Source: Bombus terrestris (lineage: Eukaryota > Arthropoda > Insecta > Hymenoptera > Apidae). From it: DNA of 64,000 nt. Positions 1 through 14,100 of the stretch are shown piece by piece (within the stretch, counting starts at the first letter, position 1; every line of letters starts with the position of its first letter). The notes under the pieces were generated by a model. The model worked only from the letters and a program-made list of their open reading frames with translations. It did no database searches and was not told where the DNA came from. Made by a program: the position numbers and the translations under genes. Location: the NCBI RefSeq assembly GCF_910591885.1, contig NC_063276.1:5952001-6016000 (forward strand). The letters run 5' to 3'.

Positions 1-2629
1 CGATCGATATTGGCGGAGAAGGGATCAATCAGCCGGCTCATAAACCGACCTCGCCGGATTCCCATCCAGATGCATGGCAATTGCTCGAAATAAATGGAGG
101 CCCCGCTTTCGGGGCACGTCATTATGCAGATGATCTCTCTTTGCTTCGCCTCATACCACTTTCTATCCCTGTGAACGTGCCCCTGTATTCATTGTCTAAT
201 GTGCCTGGTGTTTATGGACGTGGCTTTAAATTTCATGAGATATAGTGCCTATTACGTGCAATTTTACAGTTCGTACGAGGCATTAATTCTACTAGCAAAT
301 TTATTATTTATTGTCTCATGTGCGACTTTTGCTTTTTAACGAGAGGAAATTAAGGTATCGTTTAAAAATGTCAAACGCACCGATAATTATTTTTATTATT
401 CAAAAACGAAGAAAGAAAGGAACTACATATCAAGAACGTGTCCTTGTGCAAGCGACGCAGATATGACGCAGCTAGCCGGTGGGCAGAAAGTAGCGGTAAT
501 AAATGTAGCGCGAAATTGGGCTTGAAGTATGTAATCGCGTTTCTGTTAGCCATTCTGTTAGGCTCGGGACAGGTGATGGCGAAGAACGCCGGCTGAAACC
601 ACTTCAGGGTGGTCCGCAATAGGACGCGATGATACTTTATACCTTTACCGCTTAACATCGTTGTTCTTTATTTTACTAGTCAAATAATGTTTCAACCAAA
701 CTTCAACACTTTACGTTTCACACATTCATCGCGAATTTTTCGTCGCTATTCTTCGTCGCTGTTCGAAACGGTTCAGAGTGTCTCTCGTTCTCCGGATGGT
801 AGAAAGCAAAGTTACAGATCTAGACACCGGTGTGGTCCGAAATCGAGGAACGCGATGTTACCTTACACCTTCTTCGCGGCGCGCCGCGTCGGATATATAC
901 GCGCCACCAATACGCATCAACTACGCGACACGGAATCGTAAATACGGGCTCAAAGACATAGGGGCTCGTTATTATGATGCTAATGAGCGGGTCCAACCGC
1001 TGGAATCCGCTTGGAGAACAGATTCACGAGCGTCCAGGTGACGCGCTACGATAACGCGTCCTGTGGATTCTTTTCGATGCGAGTATCGCTTCCAGAATCG
1101 AATTGTCCCGCTGAAACTGCCAGAACGATTGTTCCTTTCGTAGCGATCAATAGCTTAGATAGCCGCAAGTTTTTCTATATTTTCTGGCACGTGGAATTTC
1201 TCATACATCTTGCGACGTAAGGAATTTTTCCCGCAAAAGTTCACATTTGGTACGAACGAAATAGTTTGATATAACAAACTATTTTGGTTCTACCGTAGGA
1301 AAAGATGACTTTTTTCTGTATGACTATGAAGGAAGTTCTTTTTATGATAACATTTTACCTTGGTACAAAAGTATTCGTATACGTATTTGCTTAATTTTTT
1401 ACAAGATATCGTTCAGTTAAAAAAGTACCGACAGATGAACTCGTAATGATCTTGTCTTTTCAAGAGTCGATATTATTCTTGAGGATCGATGTACGATAAT
1501 AAAACTGGTGTTTGTAATTGGATATTAAAAGTTCGAATTCTGGTAGAATAAAAGAAAGCGTAAAACTCCTGGAAGATACAGATCCATCGAATAAAACTAC
1601 AGGATCAGGGAAACACGAAAACACGATGTGGTTGTAGAGTTGTCGCGCGTAATCCGCGAACGAGAGCTCGAAAGTTTGGTCGGCGATACGTTCTTCTCTC
1701 TATCACGGACAGTGGATCATGCCTTTCACATCGGATCTCGCGCTTTGAGAAGATTTGCGAATTAGCCGGCTCGTCTTGTTATTTACGGTGAAACCGAACA
1801 CCGGCCAGTGTATTCGACATCGGATACCATAAGTGGATTAGCTGTAGATCCGCGCGTCCATGCTGCGATCCACCGCGAAAGGTTTCCAGTGTCTTAGAAC
1901 CCTGAAATGTGTTTCTTGCATGCTTACTCGTCTCGATTCTTTGTCTCTCTACTCCACCAAAAAACTATATTTTATTTATTAGAAACGGATTGTGAAAGCT
2001 GTAGATCGTTGCTTTTTTATTCGGAGGAATGTGGAAATCTAATTTTTAATGTCTCGAATTATTAACTCGATCGTCGACGATTATCATGAGGTATTATCGA
2101 AATTCGATGCATTGAATTTGAAATAGAGACACGTGGAGATTTGGTTGGAAAAACCCGAGTCTCGATTTCATCGTGTATGATCATTGAACGTTGTAATTTG
2201 AAGTATTAGCGAAGAAAGAAACGCGTAGGTTGTAAACGTTACAAGGCGGGCGTGTTCCGTGACATAGAGACGGGAGCGTAGCGTGGAAAAACATGCGCGA
2301 AGGTGAAAGAAGGGAGAAGTATTATTCGTTCGAGGCACATTAATTAATGAAATTTTGAATTCGAGTGGTATCACGGTTTGCCGGCTGCCGGCCTAGCCCG
2401 TTAATTGCCGCCTGATTTAGTCCCGCGATAACTGGCAACCCCCGAGCCGAACTCACCCCACCGACTGCCGTCAACAGTGGACGACGCCGCGCCGCGACGC
2501 GCCGCTGACTTGAAATAACGATATCTCGAACACTCGACACGATATCTTTGATTCACGCGCCGGATCTTCGGTAATCCAATTTCTCTGCAAAAGGAAAAGA
2601 AACTCGAGTGCCGTGTATTTTTATCATAT

Positions 2630-3005
2630 TCTCGCTAATTAAATAAAATATTCCGGCGAAAAATATTTATTTATACTGTAGGCTGAACATTTGTAATTTT
2701 AAACGCGAAGTTTGTTTTTAAGAATGTTCTTCTCTCTTAATTTATTCGCTGATTAAATAAGAATTATACGAGAAACTTATTTATATCGTAAGATGAATAA
2801 AAATTGTCTATCGAAGTCTCTCCCATACGATAAATTACAAACAAACTGATAGGTACTCCTTTATAGTTTTACAATTTTACCACAAATATGATAATCGAAT
2901 GATTGGTAATTTGTAAAATTTCTCGATCCCCGAAATCGATTTTATCGTACGAGAAACTTTATTTGTACAGACAATTTATGACCTATGACTTGTAAAATTG
3001 TATTA
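2630..3005. repeat. Degenerate AT-rich tandem repeat
   Basis: Three diverged copies are visible by eye: one from TCGCTAATTAAATAAAATAT, one from TCGCTGATTAAATAAGAATT, and one near CGTACGAGAAACTTTATTTG. Each is followed by an ATTTATxTxGTAxxxTGA-like stretch and a TTGTAAxATT ending. Spacing is irregular, so this may be an old duplication series rather than a true satellite. Confidence 0.4.
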
Positions 3006-6000
3006 GTAATATTAATATAATCGTGTAGGAGATTGCTGACGTTTGTTTGAATAACTTTCGTCTTTCGTCCTTCTTTCTTTCTTCTTTTTCCTCGTTATTA
3101 CAAGAGAGATGAGGTATCAAGCTCAAGCAGGTGATTTCAATGCACGCATACGAAATGTCGTGCAGCAATATCTTCGTCCCATCGTTACAAATCGTTTTTC
3201 TATCGTGGAGCCAATTTTTATATACGTTGTACGAAGCAAAGCAGCTAATCAAGGATACACTGATTAATCTTTTGTGAGTTTTACAACTGAGGGGCGGAGA
3301 TTTCAGTGATTTACTACAGTCGTAATCTTTCTACGATTGACTCGTTTGGTGTCGTATCTCTATTTCGCTTGCGGTGCATTAGCAAAGGTTCAGGCTGTTT
3401 TCAGTTGGCCTCCTAACGAGCTGCACAGATATTATCGTAATCAGACGCAAAAACGGTAATTTAGAAGTTCGTTAGAAATCGCGGTCCGCGTGAAACAAAC
3501 AGCTGCTCAATAGAGCGGCACTTATGCGCGCTAAGTGGCGAAACATCTGCTTAGAAACACGTTCACGACACTTGGAAACGGATTTGCATCGTGAGGCATC
3601 GAACACTTAGAAACTAGGTGAATATTCCGCTGCTTAAATCCCGCTTATTTCGATCGTAACCTTAAAACGCCGCCATGGGTGAAATTTTAATTTCTGCGAA
3701 TTCGCATACAATAATTTTTGCATTCTTCGTCAAACGTTTGATAATAACGATAGAAAAGTCGACTGAGTTTGTTCGATTTTATCGATTACTAAAGCGATAT
3801 AAGAACGTTCTGCGGTGAAATCTCATTCACAATACCATCATAACACGAACGTTTCAATGAGAGACCGCAGACCATCCATTTGCAATTTTACAAAGTTTCC
3901 TAATTTTATACAGAATGTAGAATACGTCGTACAACGAGAAAATGATGCTTTTGTTCGCACGTTTTACAAAGATTCCGTTAAAATCTACGAAATTTCTACA
4001 AAAACTTACAAACTGTTAACTTATCAGTGTTAATAATGCGAATTCAAGGGAAGAATTCTAAAGAGCGAGAGAGGTGTGTCTTCTTCAGCCTTTCGTTATA
4101 CTACGTCGCGATGTAGTGGCTGATGTTTCCTGATTAATACGCGTCTAATTTCGTTATACGTCGAGTCGCGTTCGTCGCTGGAAATTCCGCGTTCGAGCAT
4201 TACACGCGGTTTATCAAGAATGACAGAGTGGGAAAAGAAAATTGCCGAGCTTGTGCGGGGGGTTAATTTGAATTCGGCAGCCGGCCTCCGGGCTCACGTG
4301 TATGAGCGGGCACGCGAACTCTCAAAGAAGGCAAAAAGTCCTGCCTCGTGGTACTACGAAACTAATTAAATTACAAATTTCATTTGAACTGTGTAATCGA
4401 ATCAACCTGCACGCGCCTCGTTTGCTCTCAGCGTTGTGTTCCCTTCTTTTCTTTTTTCCTCATTTTTCTGCGTTTTCTCCTTCTGCCACGATCCTTTTGA
4501 AAGGATTAAATGTCAGATGGTCCCACAAATTGAATAGAAGACTGGAAGTTCTTCGCGAATCCAGAAATTTCTTACGAAGTTGCTTGAAAATGCTGTCGCA
4601 AGAGAAATTCTACGCAGGGTAGATGTTCTCGAAAGCGGTATTTTAAGCTCATAGTGTACTACAGTTTTATTTGTTCGCCGTTTAAAAAGTCTCAGTTTAG
4701 AGTATTACTTACACTTAGTATTCCTTTTATGAGCAGTAAATATTTTGACGTTCAAAATATGGACAATTAATTAATAACTTGTATATTAATAATTACGATT
4801 TGCAAGAATCCCAATATACTTACGACTGATCACCTAATAATTCGTCAGAGCTTTTGGTTATGACTAGATGACCTAGTCTGACTTGTTCGTCGCATTCTAC
4901 TTACATAGTCGCGTTTCCGATGCTCAAACAGTATTTTTGTTCTAGGGAATTCATTTTCAAACAAACGTACAAATAAATTCGTACTGTTTCTTTGTCTTTA
5001 CATAAACCAAAGTTCTGATTCAGTAATAAAATTTTGCTCTACGCATAATTATTTATATGTTATTCTCCGTTAAATTGAATCGAATAGAAAGAATCCTAAG
5101 ATCTTTTGTTTTATCTCAGACAAATAAATTAAAAAAAAAAAAAAAATTGACGTATAAAGACAGAAGAGAACGTTGATTTATATCGAAGCGTTTTGAATAT
5201 GTATAGATTTTAAACCCGTTGACAACAATTCGTCAATCGCTGAAACAGGTTCGATGCTTCAAAATTGCCGCACGCACGCATCAGACGACTAAACAACGAA
5301 CGATTTGACGGGAATTTCGATAATATCTGTCAGTGCTATACGGCGGTGTGTCGCGTTCGCGAAGGAATACGTGACGGACGTTAATAAACGAATGCCGCGG
5401 GGCCGATCGCTTTAATTTCTCAGTTCAAATAATGACGCTTTCGTTTTTATTATTGCAAGCTGCCACGATGTATTATTATTTTCGAGCGAGAAAGCACGCT
5501 TAAGCGAAGGAAGATGCACCGCCGATAAAATCTGTAATTGCGAGCCGGCTATTAATCGATGGCTCGAACTCGCTCGCTGGATTTGTCTCGCATTAAAAGC
5601 GCGCCCTTCTTTTTCTGCATCGGCTCGCATAGGTACGCGTGCAATCGGAAACGCGGCATTACACACTCTGTGTCATTAGTTGATCGACTTTGCTGTTGTC
5701 GTACACGCGTTTGACTAATTAATTTCCATCGATCGCCTCTGATACATTTGCCTTTTTACGCTACTGTCGTCTTCTGGAAAATTTTGCCCGAGTCAGCCGA
5801 TAATTATAACACGTGCTTCGAGGTTCTTAGACATTTCGTAGAATTTGCCATAAAACTCGTCGATAACACGTTAAATGGAGTGTTTCAAGTTTGTAATTGT
5901 AGCATGTTTTTGCGGAACTTTTTACAAATGAATTTCATTTTCCTTCTTTCGGCGTCTCTTGCATTCATGTAAATTGCCATAAACGTCTGTGATCCGTTAC

Positions 6001-9000
6001 CACCGAGAAAAGCCTCTAAATAAGTACAAATACGTCACACGCTATTTCGCATATTTATCAGATTTTGGGAAAAAGACGGCGCGTATCATTCTGCGAGATA
6101 ACTGTGGAACAATGGATAAAGTCAATGGTAGCGAGGACGAGGCATTGAGCAACGGCGGAACCGTGAAAGCACGAAACTCAGCATGAACGTCCTCGAACGG
6201 GACAAAATAATTGCACACGAGGGAAGAAGAGTGCGCAAGACGGATTAATCGAAATTTAATGGTCGCCGCTCAGTGGCTTCGAGCAAGAGAGCGGCCAGTC
6301 ACGGTCATTGCCTTGGCCAGTTCGTTTGCTAATTAAATTCGATAAAATCAGGCGGATGACGTAGGCTGGAGCTCGATCGCGAAACGGTCCGGATGATCGA
6401 GGACAGACGGCCCTGGGACGAGGGTTAAACCAGAGAGGCGCAGCACCCCGCGCACCAAGGGGAACAGCTTGCGTTCGTCCTGTAATTATTATAATACGGC
6501 CAGTTAGCGGCCTCTCCGACGAGGAAATGTCTCTCTTGAGGCGTGACTTCTCGTTCGGGGGGATTTGCTCGTTTCGCTCAGCGCTATACTCGTCCTTTGG
6601 GAAACAGACGACTCTAGTCGAGTGTATTCGATCGATGGAATTGTCGGAAAATATCTGTGCCGTTAGCTGGAATCTAGAGACTTTGAGAAACTTTGAGAAT
6701 CTTCCACCTATTGTTGCAAGTTTACTCTGTTACACGGACGTGGAATTTGTCCGAATGAAACTTGAACCATCTATAGCCTCTTTCGAAACGGTATATTTTC
6801 GATCGAAGTAATTGTTACACGAATCGATGCACTTTCTCCGTCATTTATTTTCACGAAACTTGTTTAAACCAACGTTGTCCTTGCGACTTAATGCCACGTT
6901 GTTAACAGCACTGCTGTTCCAGACTTACGAGAATTATAAATGGCTTGAAAATTCAAAAATGTAATCTACAAATTCTTCGCTTCAAGTTCAATACCTCGGC
7001 CAAAAACACAAACTGTCTGTATCGCGAAGGAAAATCTACAAACCTCGAATCTTCGACCCAGTAATTTACATAGAAAGACTTAGAAGAGTTTAGAAAATGT
7101 CGACTCTGTCATAGAAATCCGCTTAGGATAAAAAATTCTGCAATTAGAGATTCAAGCAAGATTTAACAAAATTCAAAAGGTATAATCCTCGAACATATCC
7201 GATTAAAAATAAGTGGTCGAGGGACAAGAAGCGTGCTCGCAGTATTTCTACGGTTTCCGGAGAGATCGTTCGAAGATTGTCCGAAGGGGAGGAGTTTGTT
7301 GGTCCGTCGGCGGAACGACAATCACAAATCATCGAGGACGATCATGAAATCGCGGAGCACGGAACATGGAAACAGGGAGACCGGTACAAATGACCCGGGA
7401 TAATGTATTCCCACCTTCCGTATTTTGTCAGGCTCGTTTGCGGCCCGGGACGTTTCGGTTAGCTGAAAAATTATGGCGATCCATTCTAGTTAGAACCGCG
7501 AGCAAGGGGGACGCTGTTTCTTCGGATTCCCGCAGGCTCGCGGACCATCGATGATAATACTGTTTATCGCTTCGTTGCCAGCTGCATCGAATCTCCGATA
7601 GAAAATCCAACTTGCAATCCTCTGCAACTCTTTTTCATCGTGTTTCGATTTGTTCGAGAAATTTTATCAACTTGAAGTTGGTGCGACGACGTACGAGTCT
7701 CTGGTTATCACGAGCCATGCTGCTTATCAACTCTATGTAAATTAAGATACGAAGAGAAACAAAGATTAAGATTTTGATTTTATAAAATGTACGTAACTCA
7801 ATGTTGGAATTCGTGAATTTCGTATCATGCGACACGACGCGAAAAGATACGTCGGCGAAAAAACTCGTGTTATCATTATCGTTAGCAGTCGGTGTCGGAG
7901 CATATGTGAAATTAAGTATGTAGCGGTATTGGTTTTAAGATAAAGAATGCATAACAAGCGCCATCAGGACTTTAAAATGTCGGCTCCTGGGCTAACATAA
8001 TTATCATTTGGAATATTTTAAGAAAGTGGAACCCGAACAGTTGGACAGCCAAGAGGACCGGCAGCGAAGCGAACAAGCAAAATACATTATCCTTAGCTCG
8101 ATTGAACCGCCACGAGCGACGAACAAACGAGTGTTTGCACAGGTTTTCGAGTGTTGGCACATCGCTTCCGAATGAACCACACCGCGCAGAAACTTATACC
8201 TATTATCCTTGCTGCGTCACTTCCAGCGCTCTTTCCAAACGTACATCTTCCTTCGATTATCGTATAAAGTAAACAGAATCAGCGTACGAAAAATTCAAAG
8301 AATTACAGCCTACTCATCGATTCACCAATCCAAGGAAAATTCAAAAGGAGAGTGAAAACCTCGGAGTAAATAGACAATTAACTTGCGAAAAGTACAAAAT
8401 CGTCGTACTCGACGAGAGGTGACGGATCCAAGAAGACCGGCAATGGAAATAGAGGAAATAGGATCGAGTTTTAAAAAGGGACGCGAAAAATCATAGAACG
8501 CTCAATAATTCACGGATCTATGAAAAATTCAAAGTAAACTGAAAGCGCACGAGGAAGGGAGCGGTGCTGGGGGACACCGTTAGCGGCTAATGGAGGCACA
8601 GATTAATCTTGGCCGCGAGGTTTTAATGCCGTGGCCAGGCCTAACGACGCCCAGCCCCGTTTACCCGGACGGGCCGAAAAATTTAATTCGGTTATGAAAC
8701 TCATTAGGTAATGTAGAAAAGGCACACGAGCCGCAGCCCGAAGCACGGTGATAAATGACGATGTCGTGTCGCGAGGCAGTATATGCCTCGCCACCGACAG
8801 CTGCCCTCCGCCGCTGGACACCGTGCTATAGCCGCTTAGATAGAGACGACGGAATGCATTAATACAATTTGCCCTCGTATCTACAGCTGTACGCGCTAAT
8901 TATAATGTGATTTGCCTTTCGAGTCCGGTCTTTCGTGCGTCCGCCTCCCTCGAATTTTAGTCTTACGTTCTGACTCCGCTTGTCTCAGGATCGAGATCAC

Positions 9001-10957
9001 GATCTTAAAGAGGGGCCCGGTGCTACCCAGGGGTAGTTGCAGATCGTTGTGGGTTTTAGATCGGAGATAGTAATCGTTCTGGTCCAATTAGAACCTTTTC
9101 GGTTGAGGTTGAGCGAACGAGGCACTTTGAAAAGTTCGCGGTTTGCACACGAGTGCAGGAAAATGATCGAACACTTGTAGATACTTTCCATGAATATATA
9201 TCGTTATGTGCTCGTAACACGTTGAACAGTTTGCCACTGTTGCGAGACACGATCATTAGGTAGATCGACGTGTAATATTAATCAAAAGATTGGAATTATT
9301 ACAGGTATTTTCTGTAGATTACATAGAATTTGTTAAAAATTCACCTACGATTTATACGTTGTGTCCGGGGAAAGTTTTTCGTGAAATATCTCGTTAATGT
9401 AAAAGATGATTGTGGTGATTAACTTTGAATTATTAATAAAATTAGTAGATCCAGATATAATTGGAATAATAGTTTCCAATTTTTTAACAATAGCTTGTAT
9501 AGTGTGTTTACGAGCTCAACGTTTGACGTTGAAACCATGAATCCATGGTGAAACAGATAACGTTCCGAACAAATATTCTATCAATATAGATAGGAAAAAT
9601 GTAAAAAGTTGAATCGAAGTATATCTTTCATTCGAATCTGGTCTGCTGAAACCTTCATATATTCTCAACATTAAAACAGTTTCTTGCTGGTCAGAGATTT
9701 TTGTCAGACGATAAACTGACAGGTATTTTATATTAAAAAATAAAACATAATTTAAGGCCTCAAGGTTGTATACTTACATACATTGTTACATGCTTACGTT
9801 TTCAAGTCAAGTCATCGGCGGTTAAATATTCCTCGTTTAACGAGCTATTCAGGGAAGAGACTCTATCTCGGTAGATTGATCGCGTTTCCAAGCATAATCA
9901 GCTTTTTACAAAGTAATTCGCGTCGCTCGATTACCATAAAATCTAGCAACTCGGTGGATTTAGTAGCAGCCTAAGGCTTTAAAATATTTTTAAAACATCC
10001 TGACACCGCGTTATTTATCGACTCTCTCTCTATCGTTCGTGTTTCTACACGTAAGTCACTCGCGTGGCCTACTTCGTTTATTATTACCACAGGCTCTGGA
10101 AAGCTCGACTATTATATTAGCGGAAAAAGTCGCGCTGTGAACGTCCCTCGTTTTTTAAGGCTAACATTCTCGAAATGCTGAGATGTGATAGCAACGAGAA
10201 GCCCGAGTTAAAGTTGAAAGAAATATGGATTATAGGCCAAACGATAACCAATGACGACCACGTCGACGATGATGATACACGACCGTGTCTGTGTGCGCCG
10301 TGTTTCCGCTACAAGATTGCGGCTTAAATCACCTTGACACGAGTCCATTGGCATTAAGAACTGCTTTCCTGCGACTCTTTTTTACTGTGTACTCGCCCGC
10401 GAGAGTCTCCTCTCGAATTTTCCCCGTTTTTTGATTACAAAAAAAAAGAAACGCTTAAAATCGCGATACAAATGGCCACAGGATATCTTTCCGAAAGAGA
10501 AAATTTAAGTCGTTCGGTTTTCTCCAATGATAAAATCGCGTCGAAGGAAAAATGGAGCTTCCGTGAGTTCTACGGATCTTGTCTAGACGAAAGTTAATTT
10601 CTAAGAATTTTAAAACTTCAAGAATCCTCGTATCGTGTAATTGTCCACGGAATAATTTTTCATCTTCGCCGTTTCTCCCGTAAAATTTACAGCTCTTCTG
10701 CCGAGAACAAAATTTTATCGGAACGAAAAAGATCATTTTTGACGGTCTCGGAATTCTCAAAATTCAGCTATCACGGAACAAGTTTATAAGAATAAGAAAT
10801 TTATACTTCCTACGATAAAATTCGATGCTCTTTTCCGTATATAGAATTTTGTCTGGAGAAAAGTCTATTTCGAAAAATAAAATTTCTTTGGAAATCGAAC
10901 GATATTTGTATGGTTATATTTCTCAGATACCGACTGAGCGTGGTGTAATTGATTGTA

Positions 10958-11180
10958 TTAGGTTGTCCGGAAAGTGTCTTTCTTTCGCAAACGTTTTTTT
11001 CACAACAGTGCACCTTCGTACAAACGTGAAACCAAGTCTGTGAAATGTCACGGTGTTTATCTCAACAACACAAAATGGATCGTACGTAATTCAGCAAAAT
11101 AATATAAAATAAAAGCCGTTGTGCGTCTATTATTTCTTCATAAAACGAAAGAAAGTAGAAGAAGTTCTCGGGCAACCTAA
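10958..11180. mobile_element. Short non-autonomous mariner-like element
   Basis: The left end reads TTAGGTTGTCCGGAAAGTG and the right end, reverse-complemented, reads TTAGGTTGCCCGAGAACTTC. A TA dinucleotide flanks each side (10956-10957 and 11181-11182), as expected for mariner insertion. At 223 bp it has no transposase frame, so it is an internally deleted copy or MITE. The inner sequence resembles mariner untranslated ends (A/T-rich, with a CAAAATGGATCGTACG stretch). Confidence 0.75.
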
Positions 11181-14100
11181 TAATAATCGAAGTCGAGGCG
11201 TTCAAAGGATAGTACGATGAAACAGAAAGTTTCTGATTGAGAGAGGACGAGAGAGGGAGAAAAAGAGGGAGAGACAACGCGATTCACGGTCCGCGAATAA
11301 TTCGCTGTTAGCGAGCTAATTAACAATAGATACAAATTGGCACGTTAGTCGCGTTTATGACACACGCGCATGTCGTGCCGCGTGCACATTTCCTCCCGCG
11401 ACGTGTAATCATTCGTAATTGCACCGGGTACGTGGTCCTGTTGCTGGCTATCCGCTCTAATGCCACGGCGAATATCAATCCGCTTTGTCATCAGCCCAGA
11501 ATTTTTCCCTTTCAACTCCGTACGCTTCAAATCTTTTCCGAAATCTTCCGATCAAATCTTTTACGAAACATCAGAGATTAACGTCTTTGCCAATACGATG
11601 TTACGTGAAACTGTACGTTCGCGCAACTTTTGCTCGCCACAAAGTGAAATATCGAAGATCGAATCTGTGTTATTTCGTCTTCAGGAGATTCATGAAGCTT
11701 ATCAGTAAGTACTAGATCAGTTAATCTCTTCGTAGCAGATATTCATACCAAATAGACCAGACTTTTATGCAAATTTATGATTCCTATTGGACCGTGGATT
11801 TTTACGAATACAATTAAAACACGAAGCATTTAGAACTCTCGTATACACCATGCTATTTTCAAAATATTTAAACATCATTCATCCTCCGAACAATTAACTT
11901 TATCGTTAAAGATATTAGCTAAATAAGTAACTGCAGAGGTTTATGCAAATTGATATTGTAATCAGACTGGGAATTTTTATGGAAATTTTAATTGATACAA
12001 TAGTACCATTCGTAATGGCATTCTGCAAATCGTACCAAACGACTATTACGCTTTAAATATTTCCTACGTTTCCACGTTTTCCATGCGTTCTGTGCACGTT
12101 TGCATCTTTAATAGACCATAGCCATCAACGAGGGATCTACTTGTAATGAAATACAAGACAATACAAATACATAGTCGAAAGTTGGAACGAACGTAGAGAG
12201 ACGTTGAGAGAGTGCGTTTCAGCCCCTTTGAAAAGGGGTTGTCGGACGTTTGAGACACGTCGAGTCCCGAAATGAAAATATAAATTTCCACATACGTATG
12301 GTTTATTAGAGTTCCTGTCTAAGGATAACAGTCTAGCCGGGCAGAGGGTCCGTTTCGTTGCGTAATGAGAGATTTTATCGCGGTTACAGGGATAGGGCGG
12401 GGCAACCGCACTCATGCATTATCACCCCACTTCTGTCTGACGGATTACTTTATACGGTCACTGTACATAGAGAGAGGCGGCAGGGGCCGGTCGCGAGCGG
12501 CCGTGTATCGTGGCGTCGAGCACTAAAGAGCGCTTGCGAAACTACTCTCTTCCTCGGCTGTGCTGCTGCTGGCTCGTCGCCTCGATAAAAACTGTCGGCG
12601 TCTGGCTCTGCCCGACGAGCGATATCAGATCGTGTATACGCGCCGAATATACCCCGCCGCGGACGCAATTTCTTTTCGCTTCGCTCTGACGGTTCGCGCC
12701 CGATGCGATTCGGGGGTTGAATACGTGCGTATACGTTGTTCCACGGACTCGAGAAAATCGGAATATCGACGTATCGTTATTGATTTTTAAAGGCTTTGGT
12801 TTTGAACGTAAATCGTGTAAGAGAACTTTTACAACCCGAGGAATATATATAAATGTATAGATAGATAGAATTCGCTGAAAGAACTCTATCGAGACTGAAA
12901 TTAGAAAGCTTCGACGATGTTTCGCGTATACGTATCTCTTGTAACTGTTCGTTGCTTTTGAATCGAGGAAATTTCAATATTCACATAGTTTTGTTAATTT
13001 TCAGAATCATTGATTTCGAATATATTGCACGGCTGAAGAATGAAAAAAAATCGAAGAAACGCATTTTCTTTCGCTCGGTTTTGACAGAGCTTGCACCTTC
13101 TATGATTGGGCGAGAGGGGGAGGGGGGCTGAATACCCTGAAAAGAGCAGTATTCTTCGTCGAACAGTTGTAGAAGTAATGTTTCTTTCAAAGAAAAGTAC
13201 AGAACGGTTTCTCGTATATCTGTCGGACCAACCACGAACTCCAAAGAATTAAAAATAAAATTCGAAGCGCTCGATCGTCGAATAAAGAAACACTGGAAAC
13301 CACACTCTCAATCTACGAACATGGAAGGATGGTTTCGTATTACGTGGATTTCTATGGTTTGCAGGATTCGAAAGGGGACAGGAGCACAAAGGAGCGGCCG
13401 GGTAATTACCCAATTGGTCGTTGCTTTATAAATCGTCGATCAGCAACGCGAACGTATGTACGATCGCTCGTTACGACCGGCTAATAATCTCTCTTCATGG
13501 CTATTATCGTCCGACAGAGGCAGACCGCGAATTAACTTCGTTTCCTCCAGTTTCTGCTATCCAGCTACGCCGGAAAGTTGGTTGCTTCTCTCTTTCCTTA
13601 TATCTTTTCCTTTTTCATCCGCGCGAAATCGCGTCCCTTTCGACCGTACCGCGATTTCCGCTCCGGTAACGCGCACCGGACGCGAAAGAATCGAAATCGC
13701 GGCCTAATTATTTCCACGAACCGGAGCCAGCGGTTCGCGTGAACCATCAAAGACCACGTTGCTAAGTCCTGGCGCAATCACCTGCCAGAAATCTAAACGC
13801 CCTTCTTGGGAATCAATTATCCTCCTCTTATTAATTATCGCGATTGTTGTTGATTGAGTGGTTTGTGTATCGACAACAATTGCTTAATCTTCCTGCACGA
13901 TGTAGATGGAATAATTCGATACAGTCGAGTAAATTACGAAGGGTGTTAAATATCAGTTTGGAAAACTTTCGAGGTGTGATTCAACCCTTTAAATACAGCT
14001 ATTCGTTGATAGACGATGGAGGAAAGATTTCGTGGAATTTCCGAATAATTTTACTTGTAACTTCAAAAAATGTTTTCCGTGTTTTTCTTCGCTAATGGTA

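Noticed and set aside
12217..12242. Small hairpin AGCCCCTTTGAAAAGGGGTT
   Set aside because: It is a perfect but very short palindrome with no context for a terminator or miRNA; expected by chance in 64 kb.
13108..13128. G-rich run resembling a quadruplex (GGG, GGGGG, GGGGGG)
   Set aside because: Only three separated G-runs are present, so a standard four-run quadruplex is not supported.
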